Shown here piece by piece: positions 22,352-36,600 of a stretch of DNA of 64,000 nt. Positions within the stretch are counted from its first letter, which is position 1. Every line of letters begins with the position of its first letter. The position numbers and the translations under genes were made by a program. Source of the DNA: Auanema rhodensis (lineage: Eukaryota > Nematoda > Chromadorea > Rhabditida > Rhabditidae); the NCBI GenBank assembly GCA_964057225.1, contig CAXKVF010000099.1:1-64000 (forward strand). Direction: 5' to 3'. The notes below the pieces were generated by a model. The model made no database searches. It worked only from the letters and a program-made list of their open reading frames with translations, and had not been told where the DNA came from.

Positions 22352-24639
22352 AGACATGGGGAATCTAATTTTGAAAACCGCATCTCTTTATCTTTCACGT
22401 GAAGCGAGTTACATACCAAGTGCACATCACGTGTACATTTAATTAGCATAAATTAAAGTTCACGTAAATTTCAAAGTCATGGTTACCATGAACCAATATC
22501 AATAAAAATTTGTTTTTAGACTAATATGGACATGGAGAATCTAATTTTGAAAACCGCATCTCTTTATCTTTCACGTGAAGCGAGTTACATACCAAGTGCA
22601 CATCACGTGTACATTTAATTAGCATAAATTAAAGTTCACGTAAAATTCAAAGTCATGGTTACCATGAACCAATATCAATAAAAATTTGTTTTTAGACTAA
22701 TATGGACATGGAGAATCTAATTTTGAAAACCGCATCTCTTTATCTTTCACGTGAAGCGAGTTATATACCAAGTGCACATCACGTGTACATTTAATTAGCA
22801 TAAATTAAAGTTCACGTAAATTTCAAAGTCATGGTTACCATGAACCAATATCAATAAAAATTTGTTTTTAGACTAATATGGACATGGGGAATCTAATTTT
22901 GAAAACCGCATCTCTTTATCTTTCACGTGAAGCGAGTTACATACCAAGTGCACATCACGTGTACATTTAATTAGCATAAATTAAAGTTCACGTAAATTTC
23001 AAAGTCATGGTTACCATGAACCAATATCAATAAAAATTTGTTTTTAGACTAATATGGACATGGGGAATCTAATTTCAAAAACCGCATCTCTTTATCTCTC
23101 ACGTGAAGCGAGTTACATACCAAGTGCACATCACGTGTACATTTAATTAGCATAAATTAAAGTTCACGTAAATTTCAAAGTCATGGTTACCATGCACCAA
23201 TATCAATAAAAATTTGTTTTTAGACTAAGATGGACATGGGGAATCTAATTTTGAGAACCGCATCTCTTTATCTTTCACGTGAAGCGAGTTACATACCGAG
23301 TGCACATCACGTGTACATTTAATTAGCATAAATTAAAGTTCACGTAAATTTCAAAGTCATGGTTACCATGAAGCAATATCAATAAAAATTTGTTTTTAGA
23401 CTAATATGGACATGTGGAATCTAATTTTGAAAACCGCATCTCTTTATCTTTCACGTGAAGCGAGTTACATACCAAGTGCACATCACGTGTACATTTAATT
23501 AGCATAAATTAAAGTTCACGTAAATTTCAAAGTCATGGTTACCATGAACCAATATCAAAAAAAATTTGTTTTTAGACTAATATGGACATGGGGAATCTAA
23601 TTTTGAAAACCGCATCTCTTTATCTTTCACGTGAAGCGAGTTACATACCAAGTGCACATCACGTGTACATTTAATTAGCATAAATTAAAGTTCACGTAAA
23701 TTTCAAAGTCATGGTTACCATGAAGCAATATCAATAAAAATTTGTTTTTAGACTAATATGGACATGGGGAATCTAATTTTGAAAACCGCATCTCTTTATC
23801 TTTCACGTGAAGCGAGTTATATACCAAGTGCACATCACGTGTACATTTAATTAGCATAAATTAAAGTTCACGTAAATTTCAAAGTCATGGTTACCATGAA
23901 CCAATATCAATAAAAATTTGTTTTTAGACTAATATGGACATGGGGAATCTAATTTTGAAAACCGCATCTCTTTATCTTTCACGTGAAGCGAGTTACATAC
24001 CAAGTGCACATCACGTGTACATTTAATTAGCATAAATTAAAGTTCACGTAAATTTCAAAGTCATGGTTACCATGAACCAATATCAATAAAAATTTGTTTT
24101 TAGACTAATATGGACATGGGGAATCTAATTTCAAAAACCGCATCTCTTTATCTCTCACGTGAAGCGAGTTACATACCAAGTGCACATCACGTGTACATTT
24201 AATTAGCATAAATTAAAGTTCACGTAAATTTCAAAGTCATGGTTACCATGCACCAATATCAATAAAAATTTGTTTTTAGACTAAGATGGACATGGGGAAT
24301 CTAATTTTGAGAACGGCATCTCTTTATCTTTCACGTGAAGCGAGTTACATACCGAGTGCACATCACGTGTACATTTAATTAGCATAAATTAAAGTTCACG
24401 TAAATTTCAAAGTCATGGTTACCATGAACCAATATCAATAAAAATTTGTTTTTAGACTAATATGGACATGAGGAATCTAATTTTGAAAACCGCATTTCTT
24501 TATCTTTCACGTGAAGCGAGTTACATACCAAGTGCACATCACGTGTACATTTAATTAGCATAAATTAAAGTTCACGTAAATTTCAAAGTCATGGTTACCA
24601 TGCACCAATATCAATAAAAATTTGTTTTTAGACTAATAT
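22352..24639 (+). repeat. Rearranged copy of the 15.5-17.2 kb block
   Basis: Begins as the 15488 block (22352 G1A; 22528 G9A+T118A; 22704 G9A) but 22704 also carries C61T, a marker of the unit four positions later in the reference order. Four monomers are therefore missing. The order then continues 22880, 23056 (CA type) and 23232 (A24G+A67G), but 23232 ends with C142G and is followed by G8T, so it jumps back six units and repeats: 23408, 23584, 23760, 23936, 24112, 24288. The last unit has private AACGG. It ends with 24464 (G8A, C33T, A140C). Confidence 0.85.
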
Positions 24640-26223
24640 GGACATGGAGAATCTAATTTTGAAAACCGCATCTCTTTATCTTTCACGTGAAGCGAGTTAC
24701 ATACCAAGTGCACATCACGTGTACATTTAATTAGCATAAATTAAAGTTCACGTAAATTTCAAAGTCATGGTTACCATGAACCAATATCAATAAAAATTTG
24801 TTTTTAGACTAATATGGACATGGGGAATCTAATTTTGGAAACCGCATCTCTTTATCTTTCACGTGAAGCGAGTTACATACCAAGTGCACATCACGTGTAC
24901 ATTTAATTAGCATAAATTAAAGTTCACGTAAATTTCAAAGTCATGGTTACCATGAACCAATATCAATAAAAATTTGTTTTTAGACTAATATGGACATGGG
25001 GAATCTAATTTTGAAAACCGCATCTCTTTATCTTTCACGTGAAGCGAGTTACATACCAAGTGCACATCACGTGTACATTTAATTAGCATAAATTAAAGTT
25101 CACGTAAATTTCAAAGTCATGGTTACCATGAAGCAATATCAATAAAAATTTGTTTTTAGACTAATATGGACATGTGGAATCTAATTTTGAAAACCGCATC
25201 TCTTTATCTTTCACGTGAAGCGAGTTACATACCAAGTGCACATCACGTGTACATTTAATTAGCATAAATTAAAGTTCACGTAAATTTCAAAGTCATGGTT
25301 ACCATGAAGCAATATCAATAAAAATTTGTTTTTAGACTAATATGGACATGGGGAATCTAATTTTGAAAACCGCATCTCTTTATCTTTCACGTGAAGCGAG
25401 TTACATACCAAGTGCACATCACGTGTACATTTAATTAGCATAAATTAAAGTTCACGTAAATTTCAAAGTCATGGTTACCATGAACCAATATCAATAAAAA
25501 TTTGTTTTTAGACTAATATGGACATGGGGAATCTAATTTTGAAAACCGCATCTCTTTATCTTTCACGTGAAGCGAGTTACATACCAAGTGCACATCACGT
25601 GTACATTTAATTAGCATAAATTAAAGTTCACGTAAATTTCAAAGTCATGGTTACCATGCACCAATATCAATAAAAATTTGTTTTTAGACTAATATGGACA
25701 TGGGGAATCTAATTTTGAAAACCGCATCTCTTTATCTTTCACGTGAAGCGAGTTACATACCAAGTGCACATCACGTGTACATTTAATTAGCATAAATTAA
25801 AGTTCACGTAAATTTCAAAGTCATGGTTACCATGAACCAATATCAATAAAAATTTGTTTTTAGACTAATATGGACATGGGGAATCTAATTTTGAAAACCG
25901 CATCTCTTTATCTTTCACGTGAAGCGAGTTACATACCAAGTGCACATCACGTGTACATTTAATTAGCATAAATTAAAGTTCACGTAAATTTCAAAGTCAT
26001 GGTTACCATGAACCAATATCAATAAAAATTTGTTTTTAGACTAATATGGACATGGGGAATCTAATTTTGAAAACCGCATCTCTTTATCTTTCACGTGAAG
26101 CGAGTTACATACCAAGTGCACATCACGTGTACATTTAATTAGCATAAATTAAAGTTCACGTAAATTTCAAAGTCATGGTTACCATGAACCAATATCAATA
26201 AAAATTTGTTTTTAGACTAATAT
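24640..26223 (+). repeat. Monomers continuing the 7-mer order, then mixed
   Basis: 24640 (G9A), 24816 (A23G) and 24992 (C142G) repeat the order seen at 17248-17775. Unit 25168 has G8T and C142G, 25520 has A140C, and the rest to 26223 are near consensus. Confidence 0.75.
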
Positions 26224-27983
26224 GGACATGGGGAATCTAATTTCAAAAACCGCATCTCTTTATCTTTCACGTGAAGCGAGTTACATACCAAGTGCACATC
26301 ACGTGTACATTTAATTAGCATAAATTAAAGTTCACGTAAATTTCAAAGTCATGGTTACCATGCACCAATATCAATAAAAATTTGTTTTTAGACTAATATG
26401 GACATGGAGAATCTAATTTTGAAAACCGCATCTCTTTATCTTTCACGTGAAGCGAGTTACATACCAAGTGCACATCACGTGTACATTTAATTAGCATAAA
26501 TTAAAGTTCACGTAAATTTCAAAGTCATGGTTACCATGAAGCAATATCAATAAAAATTTGTTTTTAGACTAATATGGACATGTGGAATCTAATTTTGAAA
26601 ACCGCATCTCTTTATCTTTCACGTGAAGCGAGTTACATACCAAGTGCACATCACGTGTACATTTAATTAGCATAAATTAAAGTTCACGTAAATTTCAAAG
26701 TCATGGTTACCATGAACCAATATCAATAAAAATTTGTTTTTAGACTAATATGGACATGGGGAATCTAATTTTGAAAACCGCATCTCTTTATCTTTCACGT
26801 GAAGCGAGTTACATACCAAGTGCACATCACGTGTACATTTAATTAGCATAAATTAAAGTTCACGTAAATTTCAAAGTCATGGTTACCATGAACCAATATC
26901 AATAAAAATTTGTTTTTAGACTAATATGGACATGGGGAATCTAATTTTGAAAACCGCATCTCTTTATCTTTCACGTGAAGCGAGTTACATACCAAGTGCA
27001 CATCACGTGTACATTTAATTAGCATAAATTAAAGTTCACGTAAATTTCAAAGTCATGGTTACCATGAACCAATATCAATAAAAATTTGTTTTTAGACTAA
27101 TATGGACATGGGGAATCTAATTTCAAAAACCGCATCTCTTTATCTTTCACGTGAAGCGAGTTACATACCAAGTGCACATCACGTGTACATTTAATTAGCA
27201 TAAATTAAAGTTCACGTAAATTTCAAAGTCATGGTTACCATGCACCAATATCAATAAAAATTTGTTTTTAGACTAATATGGACATGGAGAATCTAATTTT
27301 GAAAACCGCATCTCTTTATCTTTCACGTGAAGCGAGTTACATACCAAGTGCACATCACGTGTACATTTAATTAGCATAAATTAAAGTTCACGTAAATTTC
27401 AAAGTCATGGTTACCATGAAGCAATATCAATAAAAATTTGTTTTTAGACTAATATGGACATGTGGAATCTAATTTTGAAAACCGCATCTCTTTATCTTTC
27501 ACGTGAAGCGAGTTACATACCAAGTGCACATCACGTGTACATTTAATTAGCATAAATTAAAGTTCACGTAAATTTCAAAGTCATGGTTACCATGAACCAA
27601 TATCAATAAAAATTTGTTTTTAGACTAATATGGACATGGGGAATCTAATTTTGAAAACCGCATCTCTTTATCTTTCACGTGAAGCGAGTTACATACCAAG
27701 TGCACATCACGTGTACATTTAATTAGCATAAATTAAAGTTCACGTAAATTTCAAAGTCATGGTTACCATGAAGCAATATCAATAAAAATTTGTTTTTAGA
27801 CTAATATGGACATGGGGAATCTAATTTTGAAAACCGCATCTCTTTATCTTTCACGTGAAGCGAGTTACATACCAAGTGCACATCACGTGTACATTTAATT
27901 AGCATAAATTAAAGTTCACGTAAATTTCAAAGTCATGGTTACCATGAACCAATATCAATAAAAATTTGTTTTTAGACTAATAT
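26224..27983 (+). repeat. Displaced copy of 19712-21471 (37 monomers away)
   Basis: Units 26224, 26400, 26576 and 27104, 27280, 27456 carry the CA / GAG / GTGG trio in order, and 27632 has C142G, as in the upstream copy. The private T118G of 20416 is missing, so it arose after the copy or was lost. Confidence 0.85.
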
Positions 27984-29039
27984 GGACATGGGGAATCTAA
28001 TTTTGAAAACCGCATCTCTTTATCTTTCACGTGAAGCGAGTTACATACCAAGTGCACATCACGTGTACATTTAATTAGCATAAATTAAAGTTCACGTAAA
28101 TTTCAAAGTCATGGTTACCATGAACCAATATCAATAAAAATTTGTTTTTAGACTAATATAGACATGGGGAATCTAATTTTGAAAACCGCATCTCTTTATC
28201 TTTCACGTGAAGCGAGTTACATACCAAGTGCACATCACGTGTACATTTAATTAGCATAAATTAAAGTTCACGTAAATTTCAAAGTCATGGTTACCATGAA
28301 CCAATATCAATAAAAATTTGTTTTTAGACTAATATGGACATGGGGAATCTAATTTTGAAAACCGCATCTCTTTATCTTTCACGTGAAGCGAGTTACATAC
28401 CAAGTGCACATCACGTGTACATTTAATTAGCATAAATTAAAGTTCACGTAAATTTCAAAGTCATGGTTACCATGAACCAATATCAATAAAAATTTGTTTT
28501 TAGACTAATATGGACATGGAGAATCTAATTTTGAAAACCGCATCTCTTTATCTTTCACGTGAAGCGAGTTACATACCAAGTGCACATCACGTGTACATTT
28601 AATTAGCATAAATTAAAGTTCACGTAAATTTCAAAGTCATGGTTACCATGAAGCAATATCAATAAAAATTTGTTTTTAGACTAATATGGACATGGGGAAT
28701 CTAATTTTGAAAACCGCATCTCTTTATCTTTCACGTGAAGCGAGTTACATACCAAGTGCACATCACGTGTACATTTAATTAGCATAAATTAAAGTTCACG
28801 TAAATTTCAAAGTCATGGTTACCATGAACCAATATCAATAAAAATTTGTTTTTAGACTAATATGGACATGGGGAATCTAATTTTGAAAACCGCATCTCTT
28901 TATCTTTCACGTGAAGCGAGTTACATACCAAGTGCACATCACGTGTACATTTAATTAGCATAAATTAAAGTTCACGTAAATTTCAAAGTCATGGTTACCA
29001 TGAACCAATATCAATAAAAATTTGTTTTTAGACTAATAT
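27984..29039 (+). repeat. Monomers preceding the second 10-unit block
   Basis: G1A marks the unit at 28160, five monomers before the G1A unit at 29040. G9A+C142G marks the unit at 28512. Others are near consensus. Confidence 0.75.
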
Positions 29040-30799
29040 AGACATGGGGAATCTAATTTTGAAAACCGCATCTCTTTATCTTTCACGTGAAGCGAGTTAC
29101 ATACCAAGTGCACATCACGTGTACATTTAATTAGCATAAATTAAAGTTCACGTAAATTTCAAAGTCATGGTTACCATGAACCAATATCAATAAAAATTTG
29201 TTTTTAGACTAATATGGACATGGAGAATCTAATTTTGAAAACCGCATCTCTTTATCTTTCACGTGAAGCGAGTTACATACCAAGTGCACATCACGTGTAC
29301 ATTTAATTAGCATAAATTAAAGTTCACGTAAAATTCAAAGTCATGGTTACCATGAACCAATATCAATAAAAATTTGTTTTTAGACTAATATGGACATGGA
29401 GAATCTAATTTTGAAAACCGCATCTCTTTATCTTTCACGTGAAGCGAGTTACATACCAAGTGCACATCACGTGTACATTTAATTAGCATAAATTAAAGTT
29501 CACGTAAATTTCAAAGTCATGGTTACCATGAACCAATATCAATAAAAATTTGTTTTTAGACTAATATGGACATGGGGAATCTAATTTTGAAAACCTCATC
29601 TCTTTATCTTTCACGTGAAGCGAGTTACATACCAAGTGCACATCACGTGTACATTTAATTAGCATAAATTAAAGTTCACGTAAATTTCAAAGTCATGGTT
29701 ACCATGAAGCAATATCAATAAAAATTTGTTTTTAGACTAATATGGACATGTGGAATCTAATTTTGAAAACCGCATCTCTTTATCTTTCACGTGAAGCGAG
29801 TTACATACCAAGTGCACATCACGTGTACATTTAATTAGCATAAATTAAAGTTCACGTAAATTTCAAAGTCATGGTTACCATGAACCAATATCAAAAAAAA
29901 TTTGTTTTTAGACTAATATGGACATGGGGAATCTAATTTTGAAAACCGCATCTCTTTATCTTTCACGTGAAGCGAGTTACATACCAAGTGCACATCACGT
30001 GTACATTTAATTAGCATAAATTAAAGTTCACGTAAATTTCAAAGTCATGGTTACCATGAAGCAATATCAATAAAAATTTGTTTTTAGACTAATATGGACA
30101 TGGGGAATCTAATTTTGAAAACCGCATCTCTTTATCTTTCACGTGAAGCGAGTTATATACCAAGTGCACATCACGTGTACATTTAATTAGCATAAATTAA
30201 AGTTCACGTAAATTTCAAAGTCATGGTTACCATGAACCAATATCAATAAAAATTTGTTTTTAGACTAATATGGACATGGGGAATCTAATTTTGAAAACCG
30301 CATCTCTTTATCTTTCACGTGAAGCGAGTTACATACCAAGTGCACATCACGTGTACATTTAATTAGCATAAATTAAAGTTCACGTAAATTTCAAAGTCAT
30401 GGTTACCATGAACCAATATCAATAAAAATTTGTTTTTAGACTAATATGGACATGGGGAATCTAATTTCAAAAACCGCATCTCTTTATCTCTCACGTGAAG
30501 CGAGTTACATACCAAGTGCACATCACGTGTACATTTAATTAGCATAAATTAAAGTTCACGTAAATTTCAAAGTCATGGTTACCATGCACCAATATCAATA
30601 AAAATTTGTTTTTAGACTAAGATGGACATGGGGAATCTAATTTTGAGAACCGCATCTCTTTATCTTTCACGTGAAGCGAGTTACATACCGAGTGCACATC
30701 ACGTGTACATTTAATTAGCATAAATTAAAGTTCACGTAAATTTCAAAGTCATGGTTACCATGAACCAATATCAATAAAAATTTGTTTTTAGACTAATAT
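29040..30799 (+). repeat. Copy of the 15488-17247 block (77 monomers away)
   Basis: Markers in order: 29040 G1A; 29216 G9A+T118A; 29392 G9A; 29568 G29T+C142G; 29744 G8T with A-run; 29920 C142G; 30096 C61T; 30272 consensus; 30448 T21C/G22A+T43C+A140C+A175G; 30624 A24G+A67G. Each sits exactly 13552 bp after its counterpart. The following unit, 30800 (G8A, C33T), matches 24464, so this copy shares its right flank with the 24.1 kb copy, not the 17.0 kb one. Confidence 0.85.
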
Positions 30800-31151
30800 G
30801 GACATGAGGAATCTAATTTTGAAAACCGCATTTCTTTATCTTTCACGTGAAGCGAGTTACATACCAAGTGCACATCACGTGTACATTTAATTAGCATAAA
30901 TTAAAGTTCACGTAAATTTCAAAGTCATGGTTACCATGAACCAATATCAATAAAAATTTGTTTTTAGACTAATATGGACATGGGGAATCTAATTTTGAAA
31001 ACCGCATTTCTTTATCTTTCACGTGAAGCGAGTTACATACCAAGTGCACATCACGTGTACATTTAATTAGCATAAATTAAAGTTCACGTAAATTTCAAAG
31101 TCATGGTTACCATGAACCAATATCAATAAAAATTTGTTTTTAGACTAATAT
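30800..31151 (+). repeat. Two C33T monomers
   Basis: 30800 carries G8A and C33T, 30976 carries C33T. They join the 29.0 kb block to the 4-mer on the right, which begins with another C33T unit. Confidence 0.75.
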
Positions 31152-32559
31152 GGACATGGGGAATCTAATTTTGAAAACCGCATTTCTTTATCTTTCACGT
31201 GAAGCGAGTTACATACCAAGTGCACATCACGTGTACATTTAATTAGCATAAATTAAAGTTCACGTAAATTTCAAAGTCATGGTTACCATGAACCAATATC
31301 AATAAAAATTTGTTTTTAGACTAATATGGACATGGGGAATCTAATTTTGAAAACCGCATCTCTTTATCTTTCACGTGAAGCGAGTTACATACCAGGTGCA
31401 CATCACGTGTACATTTAATTAGCATAAATTAAAGTTCACGTAAATTTCAAAGTCATGGTTACCATGAACCAATATCAATAAAAATTTGTTTTTAGACTAA
31501 TATGGACATGGGGAATCTAATTTTGAAAACCGCATCTCTTTATCTTTCACGTGAAGCGAGTTACATACCAAGTGCACATCACGTGTACATTTAATTAGCA
31601 TAAATTAAAGTTCACGTAAACTTCAAAGTCATGGTTACCATGCACCAATATCAATAAAAATTTGTTTTTAGACTAATATGGACATGAGGAATCTAATTTT
31701 GAAAACCGCATCTCTTTATCTTTCACGTGAAGCGAGTTACATACCAAGTGCACATCACGTGTACATTTAATTAGCATAAATTAAAGTTCACGTAAATTTC
31801 AAAGTCATGGTTACCATGAACCAATATCAATAAAAATTTGTTTTTAGACTAATATGGACATGGGGAATCTAATTTTGAAAACCGCATTTCTTTATCTTTC
31901 ACGTGAAGCGAGTTACATACCAAGTGCACATCACGTGTACATTTAATTAGCATAAATTAAAGTTCACGTAAATTTCAAAGTCATGGTTACCATGAACCAA
32001 TATCAATAAAAATTTGTTTTTAGACTAATATGGACATGGGGAATCTAATTTTGAAAACCGCATCTCTTTATCTTTCACGTGAAGCGAGTTACATACCAGG
32101 TGCACATCACGTGTACATTTAATTAGCATAAATTAAAGTTCACGTAAATTTCAAAGTCATGGTTACCATGAACCAATATCAATAAAAATTTGTTTTTAGA
32201 CTAATATGGACATGGGGAATCTAATTTTGAAAACCGCATCTCTTTATCTTTCACGTGAAGCGAGTTACATACCAAGTGCACATCACGTGTACATTTAATT
32301 AGCATAAATTAAAGTTCACGTAAACTTCAAAGTCATGGTTACCATGCACCAATATCAATAAAAATTTGTTTTTAGACTAATATGGACATGAGGAATCTAA
32401 TTTTGAAAACCGCATCTCTTTATCTTTCACGTGAAGCGAGTTACATACCAAGTGCACATCACGTGTACATTTAATTAGCATAAATTAAAGTTCACGTAAA
32501 TTTCAAAGTCATGGTTACCATGAACCAATATCAATAAAAATTTGTTTTTAGACTAATAT
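31152..32559 (+). repeat. Tandem 4-mer pair (704-bp period)
   Basis: Copies 31152-31855 and 31856-32559. Order in each: C33T; A68G (CCAGGTG); T118C+A140C; G8A. All four markers recur in both copies at exactly 704 bp. A68G occurs only here in the window as far as I read. Confidence 0.88.
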
Positions 32560-33615
32560 GGACATGGGGAATCTAATTTTGAAAACCGCATCTCTTTATC
32601 TTTCACGTGAAGCGAGTTACATACCAAGTGCACATCACGTGTACATTTAATTAGCATAAATTAAAGTTCACGTAAATTTCAAAGTCATGGTTACCATGCA
32701 CCAATATCAATAAAAATTTGTTTTTAGACTAATATGGACATGGGGAATCTAATTTTGAAAACCGCATCTCTTTATCTTTCACGTGAAGCGAGTTACATAC
32801 CAAGTGCACATCACGTGTACATTTAATTAGCATAAATTAAAGTTCACGTAAATTTCAAAGTCATGGTTACCATGAACCAATATCAATAAAAATTTGTTTT
32901 TAGACTAATATGGACATGGGGAATCTAATTTTGAAAACCGCATCTCTTTATCTTTCACGTGAAGCGAGTTACATACCAAGTGCACATCACGTGTACATTT
33001 AATTAGCATAAATTAAAGTTCACGTAAATTTCAAAGTCATGGTTACCATGCACCAATATCAATAAAAATTTGTTTTTAGACTAATATGGACATGGGGAAT
33101 TTAATTTTGAAAACCGCATCTCTTTATCTTTCACGTGAAGCGAGTTACATACCAAGTGCACATCACGTGTACATTTAATTAGCATAAATTAAAGTTCACG
33201 TAAATTTCAAAGTCATGGTTACCATGAAGCAATATCAATAAAAATTTGTTTTTAGACTAATATGGACATGGGGAATCTAATTTTGAAAACCGCATCTCTT
33301 TATCTTTCACGTGAAGCGAGTTACATACCAAGTGCACATCACGTGTACATTTAATTAGCATGAATTAAAGTTCACGTAAATTTCAAAGTCATGGTTACCA
33401 TGCACCAATATCAATAAAAATTTGTTTTTAGACTAATATGGACATGGGGAATCTAATTTTGAAAACCGCATCTCTTTATCTTTCACGTGAAGCGAGTTAC
33501 ATACCAAGTGCACATCACGTGTACATTTAATTAGCATAAATTAAAGTTCACGTAAATTTCAAAGTCATGGTTACCATGCACCAATATCAATAAAAATTTG
33601 TTTTTAGACTAATAT
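32560..33615 (+). repeat. Flank of the 10-mer region
   Basis: Six units with A140C in 32560, 32912, 33264 and 33440, C14T (GGAATTTAATT) and C142G in 33088, and A99G (GCATGAATT) in 33264. The 33088-33615 set resembles the start of the following 10-mer (C142G, then A99G+A140C, then A140C). Confidence 0.7.
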
Positions 33616-36600
33616 GGACATGGGGAATCTAATTTTGAAAACCGCATCTCTTTATCTTTCACGTGAAGCGAGTTACATACCAAGTGCACATCACGTGTAC
33701 ATTTAATTAGCATAAATTAAAGTTCACGTAAATTTCAAAGTCATGGTTACCATGAACCTATATCAATAAAAATTTGTTTTTAGACTAATATGGACATGGG
33801 GAATCTAATTTTGAAAACCGCATCTCTTTATCTTTCACGTGAAGCGAGTTACATACCAAGTGCACATCACGTGTACATTTAATTAGCATAAATTAAAGTT
33901 CACGTAAATTTCAAAGTCATGGTTACCATGAAGCAATATCAATAAAAATTTGTTTTTAGACTAATATGGACATGGGGAATCTAATTTTGAAAACCGCATC
34001 TCTTTATCTTTCACGTGAAGCGAGTTACATACCAAGTGCACATCACGTGTACATTTAATTAGCATGAATTAAAGTTCACGTAAATTTCAAAGTCATGGTT
34101 ACCATGCACCAATATCAATAAAAATTTGTTTTTAAACTAATATGGACATGGGGAATCTAATTTTGAAAACCGCATCTCTTTATCTTTCACGTGAAGCGAG
34201 TTACATACCAAGTGCACATCACGTGTACATTTAATTAGCATAAATTAAAGTTCACGTAAATTTCAAAGTCATGGTTACCATGCACCAATATCAATAAAAA
34301 TTTGTTTTTAGACTAATATGGACATGGGGAATCTAATTTTGAAAACCGCATCTCTTTATCTTTCACGTGAAGCGAGTTACATACCAAGTGCACATCACGT
34401 GTACATTTAATTAGCATAAATTAAAGTTCACGTAAATTTCAAAGTCATGGTTACCATGAAGCAATATCAATAAAAATTTGTTTTTAGACTAATATGGACA
34501 TGGGGAATCTAATTTTGAAAACCGCATCTCTTTATCTTTCACGTGAAGCGAGTTACATACCAAGTGCACATCACGTGTACATTTAATTAGCATAAATTAA
34601 AGTTCACGTAAATTTCAAAGTCATGGTTACCATGAACCAATATCAATAAAAATTTGTTTTTAGACTAATATGGACATGGGGAATCTAATTTTGAAAACCG
34701 CATCTCTTTATCTTTCACGTGAAGCGAGTTACATACCAAGTGCACATCACGTGTACATTTAATTAGCATAAATTAGTGTTCACGTAAATTTCAAAGTCAT
34801 GGTTACCATGAACCAATATCAATAAAAATTTGTTGTTAGACTAATATGGACATGGGGAATCTAATTTTGAAAACCGCATCTCTTTATCTTTCACGTGAAG
34901 CGAGTTACATACCAAGTGCACATCACGTGTACATTTAATTAGCATAAATTAAAGTTCACGTAAATTTCAAAGTCATGGTTACCATGCACCAATATCAATA
35001 AAAATTTGTTTTTAGACTAATATGGACATGGGGAATCTAATTTTGAAAACCGCATCTCTTTATCTTTCACGTGAAGCGAGTTACATACCAAGTGCACATC
35101 ACGTGTACATTTAATAAGCATAAATTAAAGTTCACGTAAATTTCAAATTCATGGTTACCATGCACCAATATCATTAAAAATTTGTTTTTTGACTAATATG
35201 GACATGGGGAATCTAATTTTGAAAACCGCATCTCTTTATCTTTCACGTGAAGCGAGTTACATACCAAGTGCACATCACGTGTACATTTAATTAGCATAAA
35301 TTAAAGTTCACGTAAATTTCAAAGTCATGGTTACCATGAACCAATATCAATAAAAATTTGTTTTTAGACTAATATGGACATGGGGAATCTAATTTTGAAA
35401 ACCGCATCTCTTTATCTTTCACGTGAAGCGAGTTACATACCAAGTGCCCATCACGTGTACATTTAATTAGCATAAATTAAAGTTCACGTAAATTTCAAAG
35501 TCATGGTTACCATGAACCTATATCAATAAAAATTTGTTTTTAGACTAATATGGACATGGGGAATCTAATTTTGAAAACCGCATCTCTTTATCTTTCACGT
35601 GAAGCGAGTTACATACCAAGTGCACATCACGTGTACATTTAATTAGCATAAATTAAAGTTCACGTAAATTTCAAAGTCATGGTTACCATGAAGCAATATC
35701 AATAAAAATTTGTTTTTAGACTAATATGGACATGGGGAATCTAATTTTGAAAACCGCATCTCTTTATCTTTCACGTGAAGCGAGTTACATACCAAGTGCA
35801 CATCACGTGTACATTTAATTAGCATGAATTAAAGTTCACGTAAATTTCAAAGTCATGGTTACCATGCACCAATATCAATAAAAATTTGTTTTTAAACTAA
35901 TATGGACATGGGGAATCTAATTTTGAAAACCGCATCTCTTTATCTTTCAAGTGAAGCGAGTTACATACCAAGTGCACATCACGTGTACATTTAATTAGCA
36001 TAAATTAAAGTTCACGTAAATTTCAAAGTCATGGTTACCATGCACCAATATCAATAAAAATTTGTTTTTAGACTAATATGGACATGGGGAATCTAATTTT
36101 GAAAACCGCATCTCTTTATCTTTCACGTGAAGCGAGTTACATACCAAGTGCACATCACGTGTACATTTAATTAGCATAAATTAAAGTTCACGTAAATTTC
36201 AAAGTCATGGTTACCATGAAGCAATATCAATAAAAATTTGTTTTTAGACTAATATGGACATGGGGAATCTAATTTTGAAAACCGCATCTCTTTATCTTTC
36301 ACGTGAAGCGAGTTACATACCAAGTGCACATCACGTGTACATTTAATTAGCATAAATTAAAGTTCACGTAAATTTCAAAGTCATGGTTACCATGAACCAA
36401 TATCAATAAAAATTTGTTTTTAGACTAATATGGACATGGGGAATCTAATTTTGAAAACCGCATCTCTTTATCTTTCACGTGAAGCGAGTTACATACCAAG
36501 TGCACATCACGTGTACATTTAATTAGCATAAATTAGTGTTCACGTAAATTTCAAAGTCATGGTTACCATGAACCAATATCAATAAAAATTTGTTGTTAGA

